64,000 nt of DNA from Acytostelium subglobosum LB1 (GCF_000787575.1 NW_012236497.1:29886-93885), one strand, 5' to 3'. Numbered from the stretch's first letter, positions 1-12,929 are shown. Program-made: numbers and translations. The notes: generated by a model from the sequence alone, not told the origin.

Positions 1-952
1 ACTCTCCAACTCTTCCTCTGTGACTGCTGGTTTGCTCAGCTCCTCCACCAGTGGTGCCAATATATCGTTGACCCTAGACCAATCTGCCATTTTAGATTGG
101 TCCATCTTCATGTTGGATGCCATGTTCATGATATTTGCCATGTTGAGTGCACCAAGTCCTCCCATCATTGATCCGCCAACCATTGGTAGCAACTCTGTCT
201 TTAGGCTCTGTGCTAAATTACTCATTGTTTCCTATTAAATAGAGAAGAGTCAGTTAGTCTTGGATCGTACGAACGTGTTGAAGCATCGCCACATGTTCTT
301 ACATTAACTGGAAGATCACCTAATACAATGTTTGCCTTTAGTGCATCAGCCTCGTTGATGGCAAACTTGAACTCAAGACCAGGAACAATACCCATCACTC
401 TAAATGTATTGTAATAGTTCTTGATCAATATCTAATAATAACAACAACAACAAAAACAACCAATATGTTAGAAAGAGAACAGTAAACTTGTCAACAACAA
501 GATATACATACATTAAGAATATTACCGGCATTGAGTTGACCTGATCTTAGTCCAGCCATTATCTCTGCGAATATACTGGTCAGTGGTTTAGACTGTTGGT
601 ATGGCTCAATGTTGCGAACATTCTGTTCAGACTTTAACTTGTCGAATCGTGATTGACACAGCTCCAGTACTACAGTGTCGGGCTTTACATCGCGAATGAA
701 CTGCTTGACCTGCTCAGCACTGCGCTTTGAGATGTGTGCTGTGCCAATGACAAAGACATCCTTGTTTGAATGTAGGTCTCTATGATAGAATATTGGATCA
801 TCATTGACATTACGTGACAATGATGTAGTTGAATATTTGTTGTTGTATTTGTTGTTGTAGTTGTTGTGAAGGGAAACAACATTGATATGTTGTCGGCATA
901 ATAAGAACCTCGGTGTTGTTTGACCAAGGTATCTAATCGGAGAAGTTATCAT
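1..952 (-). CDS. TraB-domain protein (3' end beyond window)
   Basis: TraB/PrgY-family protein, related to animal TRABD. Three exons join in frame: 952-512, 431-303 and 231-1. Donors are GTATGT and GTAAGA, acceptors ATTAG and AATAG. The core shows the family opening motif VFVIGTAHISKRS followed by VVLELCQSRFDKL, then MAGLRSGQLNAGNIL. The ATG at 952 is chosen; the first ~50 residues are N/S-rich and could be a mitochondrial presequence, which fits the outer mitochondrial membrane location of TRABD (family knowledge). The protein runs off the left edge, so its C-terminus is not seen. The molecular activity of TraB proteins is unsettled; a metal-dependent protease-like fold has been proposed. Confidence 0.85.
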
Positions 953-1107
953 TGTTTGTGTGTGTGTGTGATCGGGTGATTTGATGTAAATGATCAAATT
1001 AATCAAAATTAACCGTTTTGGAGCCCTCTAATGATTTTTCAAATGAGAAAAATGAATCAAAAGTCACCAAAGATAACTTTGACACTGTCATTGACAAACA
1101 CTGAAAC

Positions 1108-3079
1108 ATGTACAGATATATATACTACATTACAACATTATTGTTAATTATAACAATACTATCAAAACAAGTCACATCTGACAATGGTATGTATTTATTT
1201 AGCAGCTTTAAAATGCTCCACCACTTGGTATTAACATGTTAATACAATTCATCGTCCACAAGTGAATTGTATTTGGCAAGCCAATGGTAACTGTGTCAAT
1301 GCAGCCTATCCATGCTCATTGACTGACCCATCAAACTGGGTGGGTGGCGTTGCCCCAGTTCCTGGATCATCGGATAACTACACTCTCGATATCGACGCCA
1401 CAATCTCATCACCTCAGTACATAATGATGAACCAAACGTTTGGTGCCCAACAGATCCAGTTGCTAAACATAACCGGTGGTGCTCAGTTTGTGATCAAGGG
1501 TATTGCCGACATAGAAACCATCAACCAGACCATAGTGGTCAACTCCCAGATCAATGTCTACTCCAACGCCTCGTTTGGCGATGTCTCTCTGACCAACTCG
1601 ACATTATCCGTCGTCCAGGAGTCTGTTACACTCAATGGCTACATCGCTTTTGACATCAACTCCCACGTGTTGGCCCAAAACAATGCACAGGTCACTGTAA
1701 ATGGTCCTGGCAACGTACTCTGCCAGCTACAGTTCAACGATCAGTCCACTCTGGTATTGCAGAATGGTAATGACCTCGTCTATCTCAAAGGCGGACTGTT
1801 GAGCACCAACATGGTCGTGGTGACCGAGAACACCACCATCATACTGGAGGGTGTATCCACTCTGAGCAATCTCAACGGCCAGAGTGGAGTGATAAGGCTC
1901 AACCCAGGTTCAGACCTTATTGTCAATGGACCATCCGTCCAGGTGGCCAGCTCCATATTGCTGTCACCAGGTAGTAACCTATTGCTCAATGGTACCAACA
2001 CTGCCAACATTGCTACACTGACTCTATCGGACGAAACCTCATCGGCCACCCTTATCTCTGTCCAGGTGTCTGTTGGATCGCTGTACTCTGACGGTGGACT
2101 TACTGTGCAATCGAGCAACTTTGTCACCACCCAGCCAAGTACCGTCGCCCAGATCACATTACTAAGCGGCACAACGTTGCAATCGATGGCCAACATCACA
2201 ATCCAAGATCTGATCATCAATGGCAGCAATGTTGAGCTGATCTTTGGTGGAGGTTCAGCCTTTGTCGGTCAAAAGACACAACAGCACACTGGTCCATCGG
2301 CAGACTTTGACATCACCGTCGCCAAGGCGGCACAGTTCACTTCGACCACCAATCTTAACGTGAGCAATGGTGAGATCATTGTCTATGGCTACGTTGTCTT
2401 TGAAAAGTCTGTCACTGCATCCAACGTCACATTGCAGGATACAGAGAGCAGTGTCACGGCCACGACAAGCGAGATTAATGCCAGCGTGATCATTATCGCC
2501 GGTCAGCTGTACTACTCACCCAATCAGCCACTGTCCATCAGCGGATCATTGTCTATCCATACCGGAGAGTTTGTCACTGCACAGACCATCAATGTCGGTG
2601 GATCCCTAAACCTGGGCATTATGACACTGCAGATCATTGGCAGTGGCAAGGTCCAAGTGCAGTCCAATCTGCTGCTGTCGCCAGACACCAACATCATCTA
2701 CGAGACCACGATTCAACCAGGTGTAGGCAATGGCGCACCAATTGAGGTGCAGGGCACCGTCCAGTTGGCTGGAAACATCAACGTTGTGTTTACACCAAGC
2801 GACTACTCCGCCAAATATGTGATCGTGCAGTCTCAGAGCCAGATCACAGGATCGTTTGCCAAGTTGATGGTGCCAGACGCCTCCTATCAATCGAGGGTGT
2901 CCATCACCAACGGACAGCCACCCAACTATGTACTGGTCACATTCAAGCAACCATCTCAACAGATGGCCGGTTGGAAGATTGGTCTCATTGTCATTGGCAT
3001 TATGTTTGGTATTCTACTTGCTGGTTTTGGATTCTTGTATTATAAGAGACATGATGGATATCTTAGACTTAACAACTAA
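1108..3079 (+). CDS. Type I surface protein with repetitive beta-rich ectodomain
   Basis: Two exons, 1108-1186 and 1263-3079, join in frame through a 76-bp intron (GTATGT...ACAAG) and give 631 residues. The short first exon supplies a signal peptide (MYRYIYYITTLLLIITILS). The ectodomain is rich in N, T, S and V, with many N-glycosylation sequons and repeated 'LNG/NVTVNG'-like strands, as in a beta-solenoid. It opens with a Cys-containing NWVGGVAPVPG segment resembling the start of other extracellular beta-helix proteins. A single membrane helix near the end (IGLIVIGIMFGILLAGFGF) is followed by a short basic tail. I do not recognise a named family. An adhesion or extracellular-matrix role is inference only. 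Confidence 0.8.
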
Positions 3080-3187
3080 ATGAAGTAGGTAGTAGTAGTA
3101 CTACTACTATCCAGTCTATTACCCGCCGAGGATTAATTAAACAATAAATGATAAAGTGGTCGACAATATATATATATATTATCATCT

Positions 3188-3802
3188 TTATTCCTTTCCA
3201 CCAAATGATCTAATGAGAGCTTCAAGATTTGTGAATCCCTTCTCGATGGCCCATGTCAAGGCGGTCTTCTTGTGGTTGGCATCTGGGATGTTGGGATCGG
3301 CTCCAGCCTCGAGGAGTGCACGTGCGATCTGTTGGTAGAGCTCACTGTCATTGTCATAGTAGACTACCTCGATAAGGGCCGTCCAGCCAAGACGGTTCAT
3401 GTGGTTGACGTCCTCACGACCATCGGCCAACAGCACACGTACATTCTCCAAATGACCCTTCTCACTGGCGGGGATGATACAGTTGCCACCGTATCTGTTG
3501 AACACCTTGTAGTTGATATCGGTCCTCTTGAGCATCAACTTGAGAATCTCTGTCTTGCCGTGAGCGCCAACAAACAGATAGGGTGAGTCTTGAATGGCGT
3601 CCTGCTTGTTGATATCGGCACCGGCGTCCATGAGCAAAGCGGCCAACTCTACATTGTAGTTGTGACAGGCTACCATCAATGGAGTCTCTTTCTTCTCGTT
3701 GAGTTCATCTACAACACAGCCTGGTGTTGCCAACAACTGTTTAACCAGCTCTACCTTGCCACTCTCTACTGCTGTTAATAAACTACCTGATTGATACTCC
3801 AT
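3188..3802 (-). CDS. Ankyrin-repeat protein, 204 aa
   Basis: Single-exon gene encoding about five ankyrin repeats: GSLLTAVESGKVELVKQLL, then 'TPLMVACHNYNVELAALLMDAG', then 'NCIIPASEKGHLENVRVLL', 'TALIEVVYYDNDSE' and 'TALTWAIEKGFTNLEALI'. The whole protein is the repeat stack, with no other domain, so it is probably a small protein-binding scaffold. The ATG at 3802 follows an AT-rich leader. Its 3' end faces the preceding surface-protein gene, leaving about 108 bp with a (TA)n run. The exact role cannot be read from the sequence. Confidence 0.85.
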   Translation of the reverse strand: MEYQSGSLLTAVESGKVELVKQLLATPGCVVDELNEKKETPLMVACHNYNVELAALLMDAGADINKQDAIQDSPYLFVGAHGKTEILKLMLKRTDINYKVFNRYGGNCIIPASEKGHLENVRVLLADGREDVNHMNRLGWTALIEVVYYDNDSELYQQIARALLEAGADPNIPDANHKKTALTWAIEKGFTNLEALIRSFGGKE

Positions 3803-4067
3803 ATCTATATTTGTTTGTTATCTATTAATCCGACGAAGATGATGTTCGGAACTGAATGAACGACACATGTCATAGGTCATATCTTATTGTTAATGTCTCT
3901 GTCGGGTTTGATTGGGACCACCATACACAAAGATATTTATGTTTCAAAGACAAGTCTACACAAATAATCATAGCTTTTTTTCAACAAACAAAGATGACTT
4001 CCCCTGGGTGAGTGAACACTCTCATAACGAAACTAATCAATCTTTGAATGAACATACATCATATATA
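3803..4067. other. Intergenic DNA ending at the transposon target site
   Basis: AT-rich sequence with no convincing ORF. Its last two bases (TA, 4066-4067) are the left copy of the target duplication of the transposon that follows. Confidence 0.6.
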
Positions 4068-4148
4068 TTGTCCAGTTAGTTCAAGTCGTTGTGTATTTAA
4101 TTTCATTTCGATTATTTGGAATTTTTCAAATTAATTTGGAAGTTCACT
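4068..4148 (+). repeat. Left terminal inverted repeat of the Tc1-like transposon
   Basis: Matches the reverse complement of 6510-6589 with a few mismatches and one small gap. The first 24 bases are identical, as is an internal CATTTCGATTATTTGGAATT block. Confidence 0.9.
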
Positions 4149-4276
4149 CATATGGTAGGGTGATCGAGGCTTTCATTCATTCATTCATTCATTCATTCAA
4201 TGATATTGGATGTTTCAAGTGAGGTAATGGATAATAGATATTGATTGAAATAGCTTTGCTTTACGGGCACTGTTTA

Positions 4277-5442
4277 TTATCTATTGTAGCACTTGTGACA
4301 CCAGTTGAGTATTGTAGTAGGATCGCTAGAATACTTGTTGAACGCGTTTTTGATTGTGTCGAGGAAGGATGCAGTTCTGTTCTTATCTCGGCACTCTCTC
4401 TTCATCATCGCGAACAACAGTTCGATGATGTTGAGCTCAGGGCTATAGGTTGGCAAGAACACCAACTTGACATTGATCAAATCAAGCATCTCCTGGATGA
4501 GAGGGAGGCGGTCCCTCTGTGTGTGGATACTGGCATTGTCGAGCACGATGTAGGTATTGGGTCGGATGTAGTCAGCCTCCATGGCATTGATGATGAATGA
4601 GCAGAAGGTGATGCTGTTGTTGGTGTCACCCTCAGTATGGTCCTTCATCCTCGCGTAGGATCCGTGGTGGATTGAGATCATGGCCATCAACGAGAAGGAC
4701 TCCCTGAAGGACTCTCTGTTGACGCGAATGGGTTGCACTCTGCCTCTAGGGGCCAACAGCTTTCTCTTCCAACACTCTATTATTCGACATTGAACAAACA
4801 TATTAGCGACAGCATAATAGTGCAGTGTTTGTTTGAGTTGTAAGACTTACTCTTGGACTCAAAGGTAGATTCATCAAGCCAGTAAACAGAATCAAGATCG
4901 ACTTGGCTGATCCAATGACAGAAGTAGACATATCTCTCTAGGTTCTCCAAGGTGAACTTCTGATGCTGGACTGTGATTGGCACCTTCCACGAGAACATCA
5001 GGTGTTCTGAGATGACGTTTCGTATGTATGATCTGCTGAACTGGATGTCCTCGACCTGAGTGTTGACATGGTCAACTATCTCTTTGAGACTCTCTGGTTG
5101 CGCCTCGAGTATGTATCTATGGAGGAAATCCTTCAGCTGCTCAAACCTGACATCATCAAGCAGAGAGTATCGTTTTCCACCATGAAGAAGAGGATGATAC
5201 GTTCCTTGAGCACTCAATTTCTTGCGGTGATAGTAGATCGACGACTTTGACTGGCGAGTGAGTGATGGGTTGACTTGTATAATATTATTCTGAATAGTGA
5301 ATGCTGCGGCAACTCCATGTGTGTTTGAGTAAAGTGCTGTAAGCAACTTTGATCGTAGTCTCTGAAGATAATGATGGTGTCCACTTCGAGAGCCTTTGAA
5401 CTGCTTTCTCATTCTAGTCCTCTCTATTCTTTGTCTATCCAT
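4277..5442 (-). CDS. DDE transposase (Tc1/mariner/IS630 superfamily)
   Basis: Two exons, 5442-4851 and 4776-4277, join in frame (donor GTAAGT, acceptor AATAG) and give 363 residues. The N-terminal ~150 residues are basic with helix-turn-helix-like segments for binding the inverted repeats. The catalytic DDE_3 core shows WLDESTF (first Asp), YIVLDNASIHT (second Asp) and SPELNIIELLF (Glu). Thirty-eight residues separate the second Asp from the Glu, so it is DD38E rather than the DD34E of classical Tc1. The enzyme cuts the element ends and inserts them at TA sites (family knowledge). No stop or frameshift is seen. Confidence 0.88.
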
Positions 5443-5648
5443 GTCTTGTGTGTGTTAGTAAATGTTGTTGTGAATCAAATGATTCTCAACTGGCACATCA
5501 ACAGTGCAACCAAAGATCAAATTTCGGCGCCAAAATTTAAAATATCCTACGAGCAGTTCAGAGACGTCCTCATCACAAAACATTCTCTTCATTGTGATCA
5601 CCTGACATTTACACAGTATACATATAAACAATATACAGATAGACAACG

Positions 5649-6440
5649 ATGTCAAATAAAGAATACGCACCAAAGTACAACCATGATCTCTACAAGGACT
5701 ATAGAACTAAGCTCGATGGGCTCTTTCCCAATGACGAAAAAGGCAGTGTAGAGTATATAAACGAGGCCATTAGGAAAATTGACGAGGCGGTAGGAATATA
5801 CTCTTGTGGTGTATGCCATCAACCAGGCAGATGCCGCAATTGTACCAACACTTGTGTAGATTGGTTTTGCTGCTTGCACAAGTCACATGGCCCGATTCTT
5901 AGAATGTTCTTGACCAAATACAAGGCCGATTTGTTAAAGGCACTCCGACCCGAATTGGACAAGATAAGAGCGGATGTAGGCGATCTTGGGCAGCTCAAGG
6001 CAAGCACCATTGTCAATCACAGCCACTTCCAGATGGCCAAGACGGTCTTAAATGACAAGTAAGTATGTATGATTGACCTTGGACTTTGACACTTTAACTG
6101 ACATGGTGGTCACAGATCACAGATGATTGTTCTCGACACTCGAAAAGCACCAATCAGTCTCGATGAGGAGCCCGCTCGTCCTGTCAAGAGAGCCAGAAAA
6201 GAAGGGCCCCTCGATCTCAATCAGTCAGACTACACCACTGAGGAGCTGAGTTTCCACAAACTCCAGGAGGTTGTGGAGTATTATGAGCACATCGCGCAAA
6301 TAATGCGCTTCCACATCGAGGAGCATCGCATCGGACTGACACGGCTTGACACGTACCTCCAGATGCTCCAGAGACAAGAGCTTGCTCCCTACATCGGAAA
6401 GACTCCAGTGATACATCCAAATCGGACGAATAAACAATGA
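5649..6440 (+). CDS. Accessory gene of the Tc1-like transposon, unknown function
   Basis: Exons 5649-6058 and 6116-6440 join in frame (GTAAGT...CACAG) for 244 residues. The N-terminal half has a Cys-rich cluster, CGVCHQPGRCRNCTNTC, followed by WFCCLHK, which looks like a small zinc-binding module. The C-terminal half has a basic patch (RPVKRARK, a possible nuclear signal) and a helical, coiled-coil-like region. It lies wholly inside the inverted repeats and diverges from the transposase, so it belongs to the element. I know no family for it. A DNA-binding accessory or regulatory protein is a guess. Confidence 0.7.
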
Positions 6441-6509
6441 GCAAGTGTATTTGCCAATTACTATTATCTGTACAAGCTACCTGACTGACTGCATGATGCT
6501 GTGTTTTGC

Positions 6510-6589
6510 AGTGAATTCCAAATTAATTATGAAAATTCCAAATAATCGAAATGAATTGAATTACCCAACGACTTGAACTAACTGGACAA
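6510..6589 (-). repeat. Right terminal inverted repeat of the Tc1-like transposon
   Basis: Inverted copy of 4068-4148, followed directly by TA at 6590-6591. Confidence 0.9.
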
Positions 6590-6672
6590 TATTGATATAC
6601 AGATAAAACACACAGATATATTTATATTATAAGCGTATATAACAACAAATAATACACAAACAATAACATAGA

Positions 6673-9600
6673 ATGAAGGAGGAGTTTGCCAAGTTCTTAT
6701 TATCCAAAGGATACTACCTGACTGCCTTGGAGTTCTATCAGGAGATGCTTGAGGATGATGGTACAGAGATACAAGAGTTGGTCGATCACTTCAAATCTGT
6801 AATGTCAATGCCCTCTACACAGGACCCAATAAGAGTTATTAAAGGTAAGGTATCATAATGCATGTTGTTGTTGTTGATAGTCATGATGTTAATATTGATA
6901 ATCAAACATAGAGAGAAAGAAACAACAACAAACATCATCACCTCCTCAACCAGAGAGTGAAGCGATTAGGAGTAGGGATGACAGGATATCATTGTTGGAG
7001 TATGAGTTGAGACAGTCAAGGGATGATATAAAGGAGTTAAAGGATCAGATCAAGAGGAGTAAGCAGACTCCTGTCATATCGGCCAGTGACGTCAAGGTGA
7101 TAAGTGCTCCATCATCGTCACCAAAGGAGATGGGTGGTGCTGTTCAGTCGGTCGATCAAGTCTCCAAGGACAAGATCAAACCACACGAGAGGAAGATACT
7201 AAACTATCTGTTTAGGAGGTACCTCACGACAAACAGCTATCCATTGACATCGGTTACATTCTCTGAAGAGGTAAGAATTCATGTCTTCAATTCAGATGTA
7301 TAGAGACATGTCTAACATCTACGACTACTACTATTCAGAGTCAGGACAATGCTAGGAACTGGTCAGACCTACAGATGAATCAGGCAGAGCCTCCATCTCT
7401 TTTGACCATCTATAGATACTTCTTTGAGAATGGTGACTCTGGAGTACAGGGCGTACTCACAAAGACAATGGGTGAGATCACAAAGCTCAAGAAGGAGATT
7501 AGCGACAGTGAGGTACATTGGAGACAGTTGCAAAAGGAACGTGATGATCTGGCACAAAAGAACAAGGACTATGAGAATATCATTGATCATCTCAAGAAGA
7601 ATCAACTTTCATCCTCCACTCTTGCCTCTACAAGCTTGTCAACTACCACCTCGACAACAACTTCTACAACAACCCCAGCCACAATCACTCAGGCACAGAA
7701 ACAACAACAACAACAAAAGACAACAACATCAACAGATGATAATCTATCTACGATGCGAATCACCTATCGAGCCCTGGTGGAGAAGCGTAGACAGACAGTG
7801 GCCTTCCAGATTGTCTCTAATGATGATGAGTCAGAGGCTAGCATGCGAATTGCAGAGGAGGTGGAGAAGTTGCGTTCACACGGCTCTGATCAACTCAACA
7901 AGATGGTGTCAGTCATTGCCAGTTCCCTGCCACACATCCTGCCAGGTGTTTTGCTCAACAAGCGTGAGGAACTGATACCACTGATCCTCATTGTCATCTC
8001 TAACCATCCAGAGGAGACCACTCGTTTCTCCCTCACCAAGCTCCTGTTCAATCTAATCAAGAAGCCCAACGAGTTCCAGCGTCACGCCATCATGAAGGGC
8101 TGCATGGCATTGGCCTCCATCATTGGACCACAGCGCACAGAGACCGAGATTCTCAGTCAGTGTTGGGAGCAGCTGAGTGAGAAGCACCCAGAGCGTAGAG
8201 TGCTCGTGGCTGACTCTTGTGGTTGTCTGGCACAGTTTGCCAGCACAGACCTGCGACTGTCGTTGATTCTTTCAATCCTTCAACAGCTGGGTCAGGACAA
8301 GAGTCCCTTGGTGCGTGTTGCCGTCACCAAGAACTTCTCGTTGCTCATCAACTTTTTCGACTCCACCGACAAGTACAACCAAGTGGAGGAGTCCTTCAAG
8401 GCATTGCTCTATGACGCTGAGCCCGAAGTGTCCACTGCCACCAGGACTCATTTCCTACCATCACTTGCCAACTGGACCGATCTCCTCGAGGCATTGAATC
8501 CAAAGCTTACAACAATGTTACTGTCAGAGATGTACACTACTCTACATGTATGTATATTTATAACGTTCCAACAGGTCATACCATTGGACATAGAGCTAAT
8601 ACATCAAATTTCTTTCAGAAATATGCCAATCAAAAGGAAGAGTTTAAGATTCCAGAGCAAGATGTTATCAAGATTCAGCATTTAGTGGCTTGCTTCATTG
8701 ATATTATTCCAAGGATACACCAATCAATGATATCATCATCACCTCTTATAACTGTATGTCTAAAGAAATGAATATGATTGTATAACGTTGTACTAATCAG
8801 ATTAATAATAATAGGAAAAGGATGCCAAGATCATAGAGGCAGAGTATGACAGACAAGAAGCACTCTATCAATATCAATTGAATGAGACCAGACTAAAGCA
8901 GATACATTCCACTGGTAGTGATGTCAACAACAACAACAAAAACTCAACCACTGCTGCTACCAATGCTGTGGATCCTGCTGCAGCATCATCATCATCTTCA
9001 TCCTCAACAACATTGTCATCAATCACAAACTCAATTCGAATGTCTATACTTGGCAAACAAGAGGTTGCCAAACTACATGCTCAGTTTGATCAATATCTAC
9101 TGTCATTGGTCTCCAACGATATGTCATCGTCCAAGTGGCCAGCATTAGAGTGGCTATGCACAGAGTTTATCACCAAGTTGCTCAGCATCATCTATTGCAT
9201 ACCACTGAGGAACTCCCGACTGGTCACATCATTCTCCAAGGCACTCAACACTCTATGCACAGAGTTTGGACATGTGTTTACAAAGAGGATCATCAACAAT
9301 GCATTCCACAAGGAGCTCCAAAAGGATAACAGAGCCAGTATGTACATCCATACTTTGCTATTATGGACTGCGCTAACATTCACTTTACAAACAGCACAAC
9401 CAAAGAAGTATAGACTTTTACCATTCTTTACAGCAGGTGTACTGACATCGTTAGAGTCAGCAGAGTTGAACACCTTTTTGAGCGATATCATTGTTCAAAT
9501 CTCAATCGAGGAGAGAGGATGGGATCATAGTCACATTCCATCGCTGGTCAAGTGTATAGAGTTACTGTGTGGCAATGACATTGACAAGAAGAAGGAGATT

Positions 9601-10470
9601 GGTGATGTACTATCAAACTTGACATCAAACCCATCCAATCAAGTTAGATCATGTATTCTTAACCTTTATAAGGTCATTGTAAGTCAAAACTTTAATAACA
9701 AACACCGCTTCAACCTACATATACTAATTACAATATATATATGTATAGATGCCAGTGTTCAATGCACAACAGATTGCCAACTCGATTGTACCATCAATGA
9801 TCACAATGAGTACTGATCCAGATCGTCCAGTACGTATTGTTTGCATTGGTGCACTATCGATTGCATTGGCCCAGATCAACGATGATTCAATCCTGGAAAA
9901 GATTGCCATTGCATTCGAAAGGATATTGGATGACAAGAATCATATGATCGAAGTGGAGTTTGTCCAATCCATTTCAAAGGTGATCCCAACTGCAAAGCCA
10001 AGATATAGAGACTCTTGTATGTACATTTACTAGTTTATGAATATCAATTATAATACTAACCATACCAACATCAAAATCATATAGTTATTCTCCCAAAGAT
10101 TGTAGAGTTTGTAAGAAGAAACAGCAATAATCCTTCGAATGAGAACAGGAAGGAGATGTCACAGTGTCTGTTTGATGCTCTGAGAGCATTCATGTCAGTG
10201 TCCAATCTGGCAAAGGACTTGATCCAGGAGCAGATTCTACCAGCACTCAAATCGTTGCAGAATGATTCTCCGCTGCACGACCCCTCATTCAAATCCATGG
10301 TGGTATCGATGATTAACGATGTGGAGACATTGATCAAGGATGACATTAGAAATCAAACCAAGAGGAACACTGCAAAGCCTGCTGCCACCACCACAACTTC
10401 CACCAATCCACTGGACAAGATGTCAAATCTTACAAACTGGGCATGGAAGAAGGATCCATCAACTAAATGA
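6673..10470 (+). CDS. LisH and HEAT-repeat protein, RELCH-like
   Basis: Seven exons keep one frame: 6673-6844, 6912-7270, 7339-8547, 8619-8753, 8815-9678, 9749-10016, 10085-10470. The product is 1,130 residues, close to human RELCH/KIAA1468 (about 1,200). Residues 1-35 form a LisH motif (KFLLSKGYYLTALEFYQEML). Exon 2 and the start of exon 3 hold coiled coils (LEYELRQSRDDIKELKDQIK). A T/Q-rich linker precedes long helical HEAT repeats to the C-terminus, which ends NLTNWAWKKD. RELCH links recycling endosomes to the trans-Golgi network for sterol transfer (family knowledge). A homologous role here is inference. Introns are 57-84 bp. Confidence 0.85.
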
Positions 10471-10586
10471 TGATCTATCTGCCAACCATACATAATAATA
10501 ATAATCCAAAGTATAATAATACCATTCAATCATATATGATTATAATCATACTCCAATGGTTTGATTGTAGGGTATATAAGATTCCT

Positions 10587-11985
10587 TTACTCTTCAGAAT
10601 CATATTCACTCTGCTTAACCTTGACAGCCAAGAATAGATGTACTCTCCTATTGAATACACGTTCCAGATCCTTTTTAGCCTCGAGATAGATTGACTTGAT
10701 GGTGACACCATCCTTCCCCAGGATTGTAGACTTGTGAGAGTTCTTCTTGACGATGAGATCCTGATCGATTCTCAAATCACCATTGTTGAACTTTGTCCAT
10801 CCAATAGTGTTCTGAGTCACCTCATAAGGTATCTCCTGTCTCAACTTTTCATACATCTTTTCTTTGATTATCTCTGATGCTCTGAATATATCTGTTTGAT
10901 CGGTTTTCTACAAAAGTATTGGATGTAAGTAAGTTTAAATGGTCGCGATCACTACGCAGTGAAGTATATAATATTACACAACACATACCAACTCATCATT
11001 AAACTCCCATTTCCCATCCATTGCTTTGGTCAATAGGAAATCGGTTAGAGTGTTGACATGGATACCATTGGTGGCCGACGTCAAAAAGGTGTCACTAAAG
11101 ATATTGCTCTCGTTCAACTTTGATATCATTTCCAGTAGGTCCTCACGTTCAGTGACCAGATCCACTTTGTTGATCACCAATATGAACTCCTTGGTGGCAC
11201 TCTGTTGATTGTAATCCTTCATCTCCTTTAACAACTCGATCATCTGTCTCTCCAACTGTACAAGAATATGATTGGTGTCTCCTTGATTATCGTGTGAGGC
11301 ATCGACCACCAACAACACGAGATCAGACTCTTTTACGACGCTCCATGCCAGATTGACAAACTCTCTGATCTTTGACTTTCGCTCAAAGTGCTGCATGATA
11401 CCAGGTGTGTCGTGAAACACAATCTGTGTCTTGTCCTTTGTAAAGATGCCAATGATATCGTCTCTTGTAGTATGCTCACGACTTGACACTGCACACACCT
11501 TCTCACCAACAATCGTGTTGACCAATGATGACTTGCCAGCATTCGGTGCTCCAATCACTGCAACATTCAATCTCTTTTGTCCCTCCATTGATGGTGGTTC
11601 CTTCATTGTAAGGTCTACCTCTGCATAGTCTATTGAATTATGATGGTGGTGATGCATTAGAGTAGTGTATTACAGAACATGTTGCACCTCTAGACATACC
11701 AGGTGGTGTAATATTATAGTTCCTAACAGATCTTTTATACTTTGGAGGGTTCTGTATCTGTGCTCTCTCCTTTAGCAACTGTTGTTGATACTCTAACTCC
11801 TCAAGCATGTGTCTCTTTGGATCAGTGTTTGGTGTGTACTTCTTCATGATGACCATCATCGATCTGCTTGGTATATACATTGCATTGTTGCTGTTGGACG
11901 CTGTCACCAACATCGTACTACTCGATGATGGTCCTCTTGTTGACCACCATAATAGTGCTCTATTACATTTAGATAACATATTCAT
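10587..11985 (-). CDS. Era-like GTPase, probably mitochondrial (ERAL1)
   Basis: Three exons, 11985-11700, 11629-10989 and 10907-10587, join in frame and give 415 residues. The GTPase motifs are clear: G1 GAPNAGKSS, a threonine pair in the switch region (HTTRDD), G3 DTPG and G4 NKVD. The last exon encodes the KH RNA-binding domain with GKDGVTIKSI. The extra ~100-residue basic, Ser-rich N-terminus fits a mitochondrial targeting region. Era proteins bind the 3' end of small-subunit rRNA and help assemble the small ribosomal subunit (established). Its 3' end faces the RELCH-like gene about 115 bp away. Confidence 0.93.
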
Positions 11986-12929
11986 TGCTTGAGATGTTTA
12001 AAGAATGATTGAAACTAAATAAACGAACGACAAAACTCTAAAAACTGTATTTGTGTGTTGTCCAAAATCAAGTGAGCTCAATCAAAGTTGACAGTGTGCT
12101 CTGGTGCTGTGTTATTTATTTGTTACTGTTGTTGATGTTGGTGGGCCTTTAGAAGTATTATTGAGTACTCAATAATTTTCCAAGTGTCTAAACAATCTTG
12201 GAATATCATCAATCATGAATATCAATGCTTAATCTTTATAGAATAGAGAATAGTAACCAGTTTGTTTCAAACAATTAGAACTCTTATCTGTAACACTCCC
12301 TAAATGATCATTTCCTGGTCATGTGATAGGCAAAGATAACAAGCATATGTGTTATGTGTGATAGAGTCATAATGATTGATTCAAGTTCAAATAAGTAGAA
12401 CCAGTGTTCAACCACTACTTTGTTCAATTTCATAGCTTGATGTCTTTGTCTATGGATGACGAACACAATGACCAGCACCATAAATTTGTTTTAAAATTTT
12501 AAGCCAACAACAGTAATCAATCATCACAAAATTCCTAAAATGGAATGAAATGAAATTGCCGGCTCTAATCCACCCAAAGACAACAACAACATCCGAATCG
12601 TAACTGCACCAATCCTCTTCTCTCATAGACATATATCGATGAACCCGTACCACCCTCTCACATGTCTACCATAGCACACAATATAACAAATAATAATAAT
12701 ACTTACACATAGATACATACATACAAATAAGTGTTAACTCACCAACTATTAATTAATTACTTACTTTTCACCCACACACACGCACCACAAACACACATTG
12801 CGATTGCAGCTTCATCTTCAACTTCAACCACCATCGTGCAAACTTCACCATCTTATCTTATATCTCCCTTATTTCAACACGAATTATAACAACAACTAAA
12901 CTATCTATCTATAGTAGTAGTAATAGAAA
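11986..12929. other. Intergenic, divergent promoter region
   Basis: About 940 bp between two divergently transcribed genes. AT-rich with CA/AC-rich tracts near the acyl-CoA oxidase start. I see no gene or RNA in it. Confidence 0.6.

Larger units (their letters stand above)
4068..6589. mobile_element. Tc1/IS630-type DNA transposon with two divergent genes
   Basis: A 2,522-bp element bounded by imperfect ~80-bp terminal inverted repeats that begin TTGTCCAGTTAGTTCAAGTC. It is flanked on each side by the dinucleotide TA (4066-4067 and 6590-6591), the usual Tc1/mariner target duplication. Inside are a DDE transposase on the minus strand and a second spliced gene of unknown function on the plus strand, sharing a ~206-bp divergent promoter region. 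A (CATT)n run at 4172-4200 lies just inside the left repeat. Both genes are open, so the copy may be young or active. Confidence 0.9.

Noticed and set aside
1262-1264. GTG as the start of the surface protein
   Set aside because: A spliced first exon with ATG 1108 and a signal peptide joins in frame at 1263.
8548-8685. Reading through 8548-8685 in the RELCH-like gene
   Set aside because: The through-frame ends soon after; using the 71-bp intron 8548-8618 restores a long frame with consistent phase.
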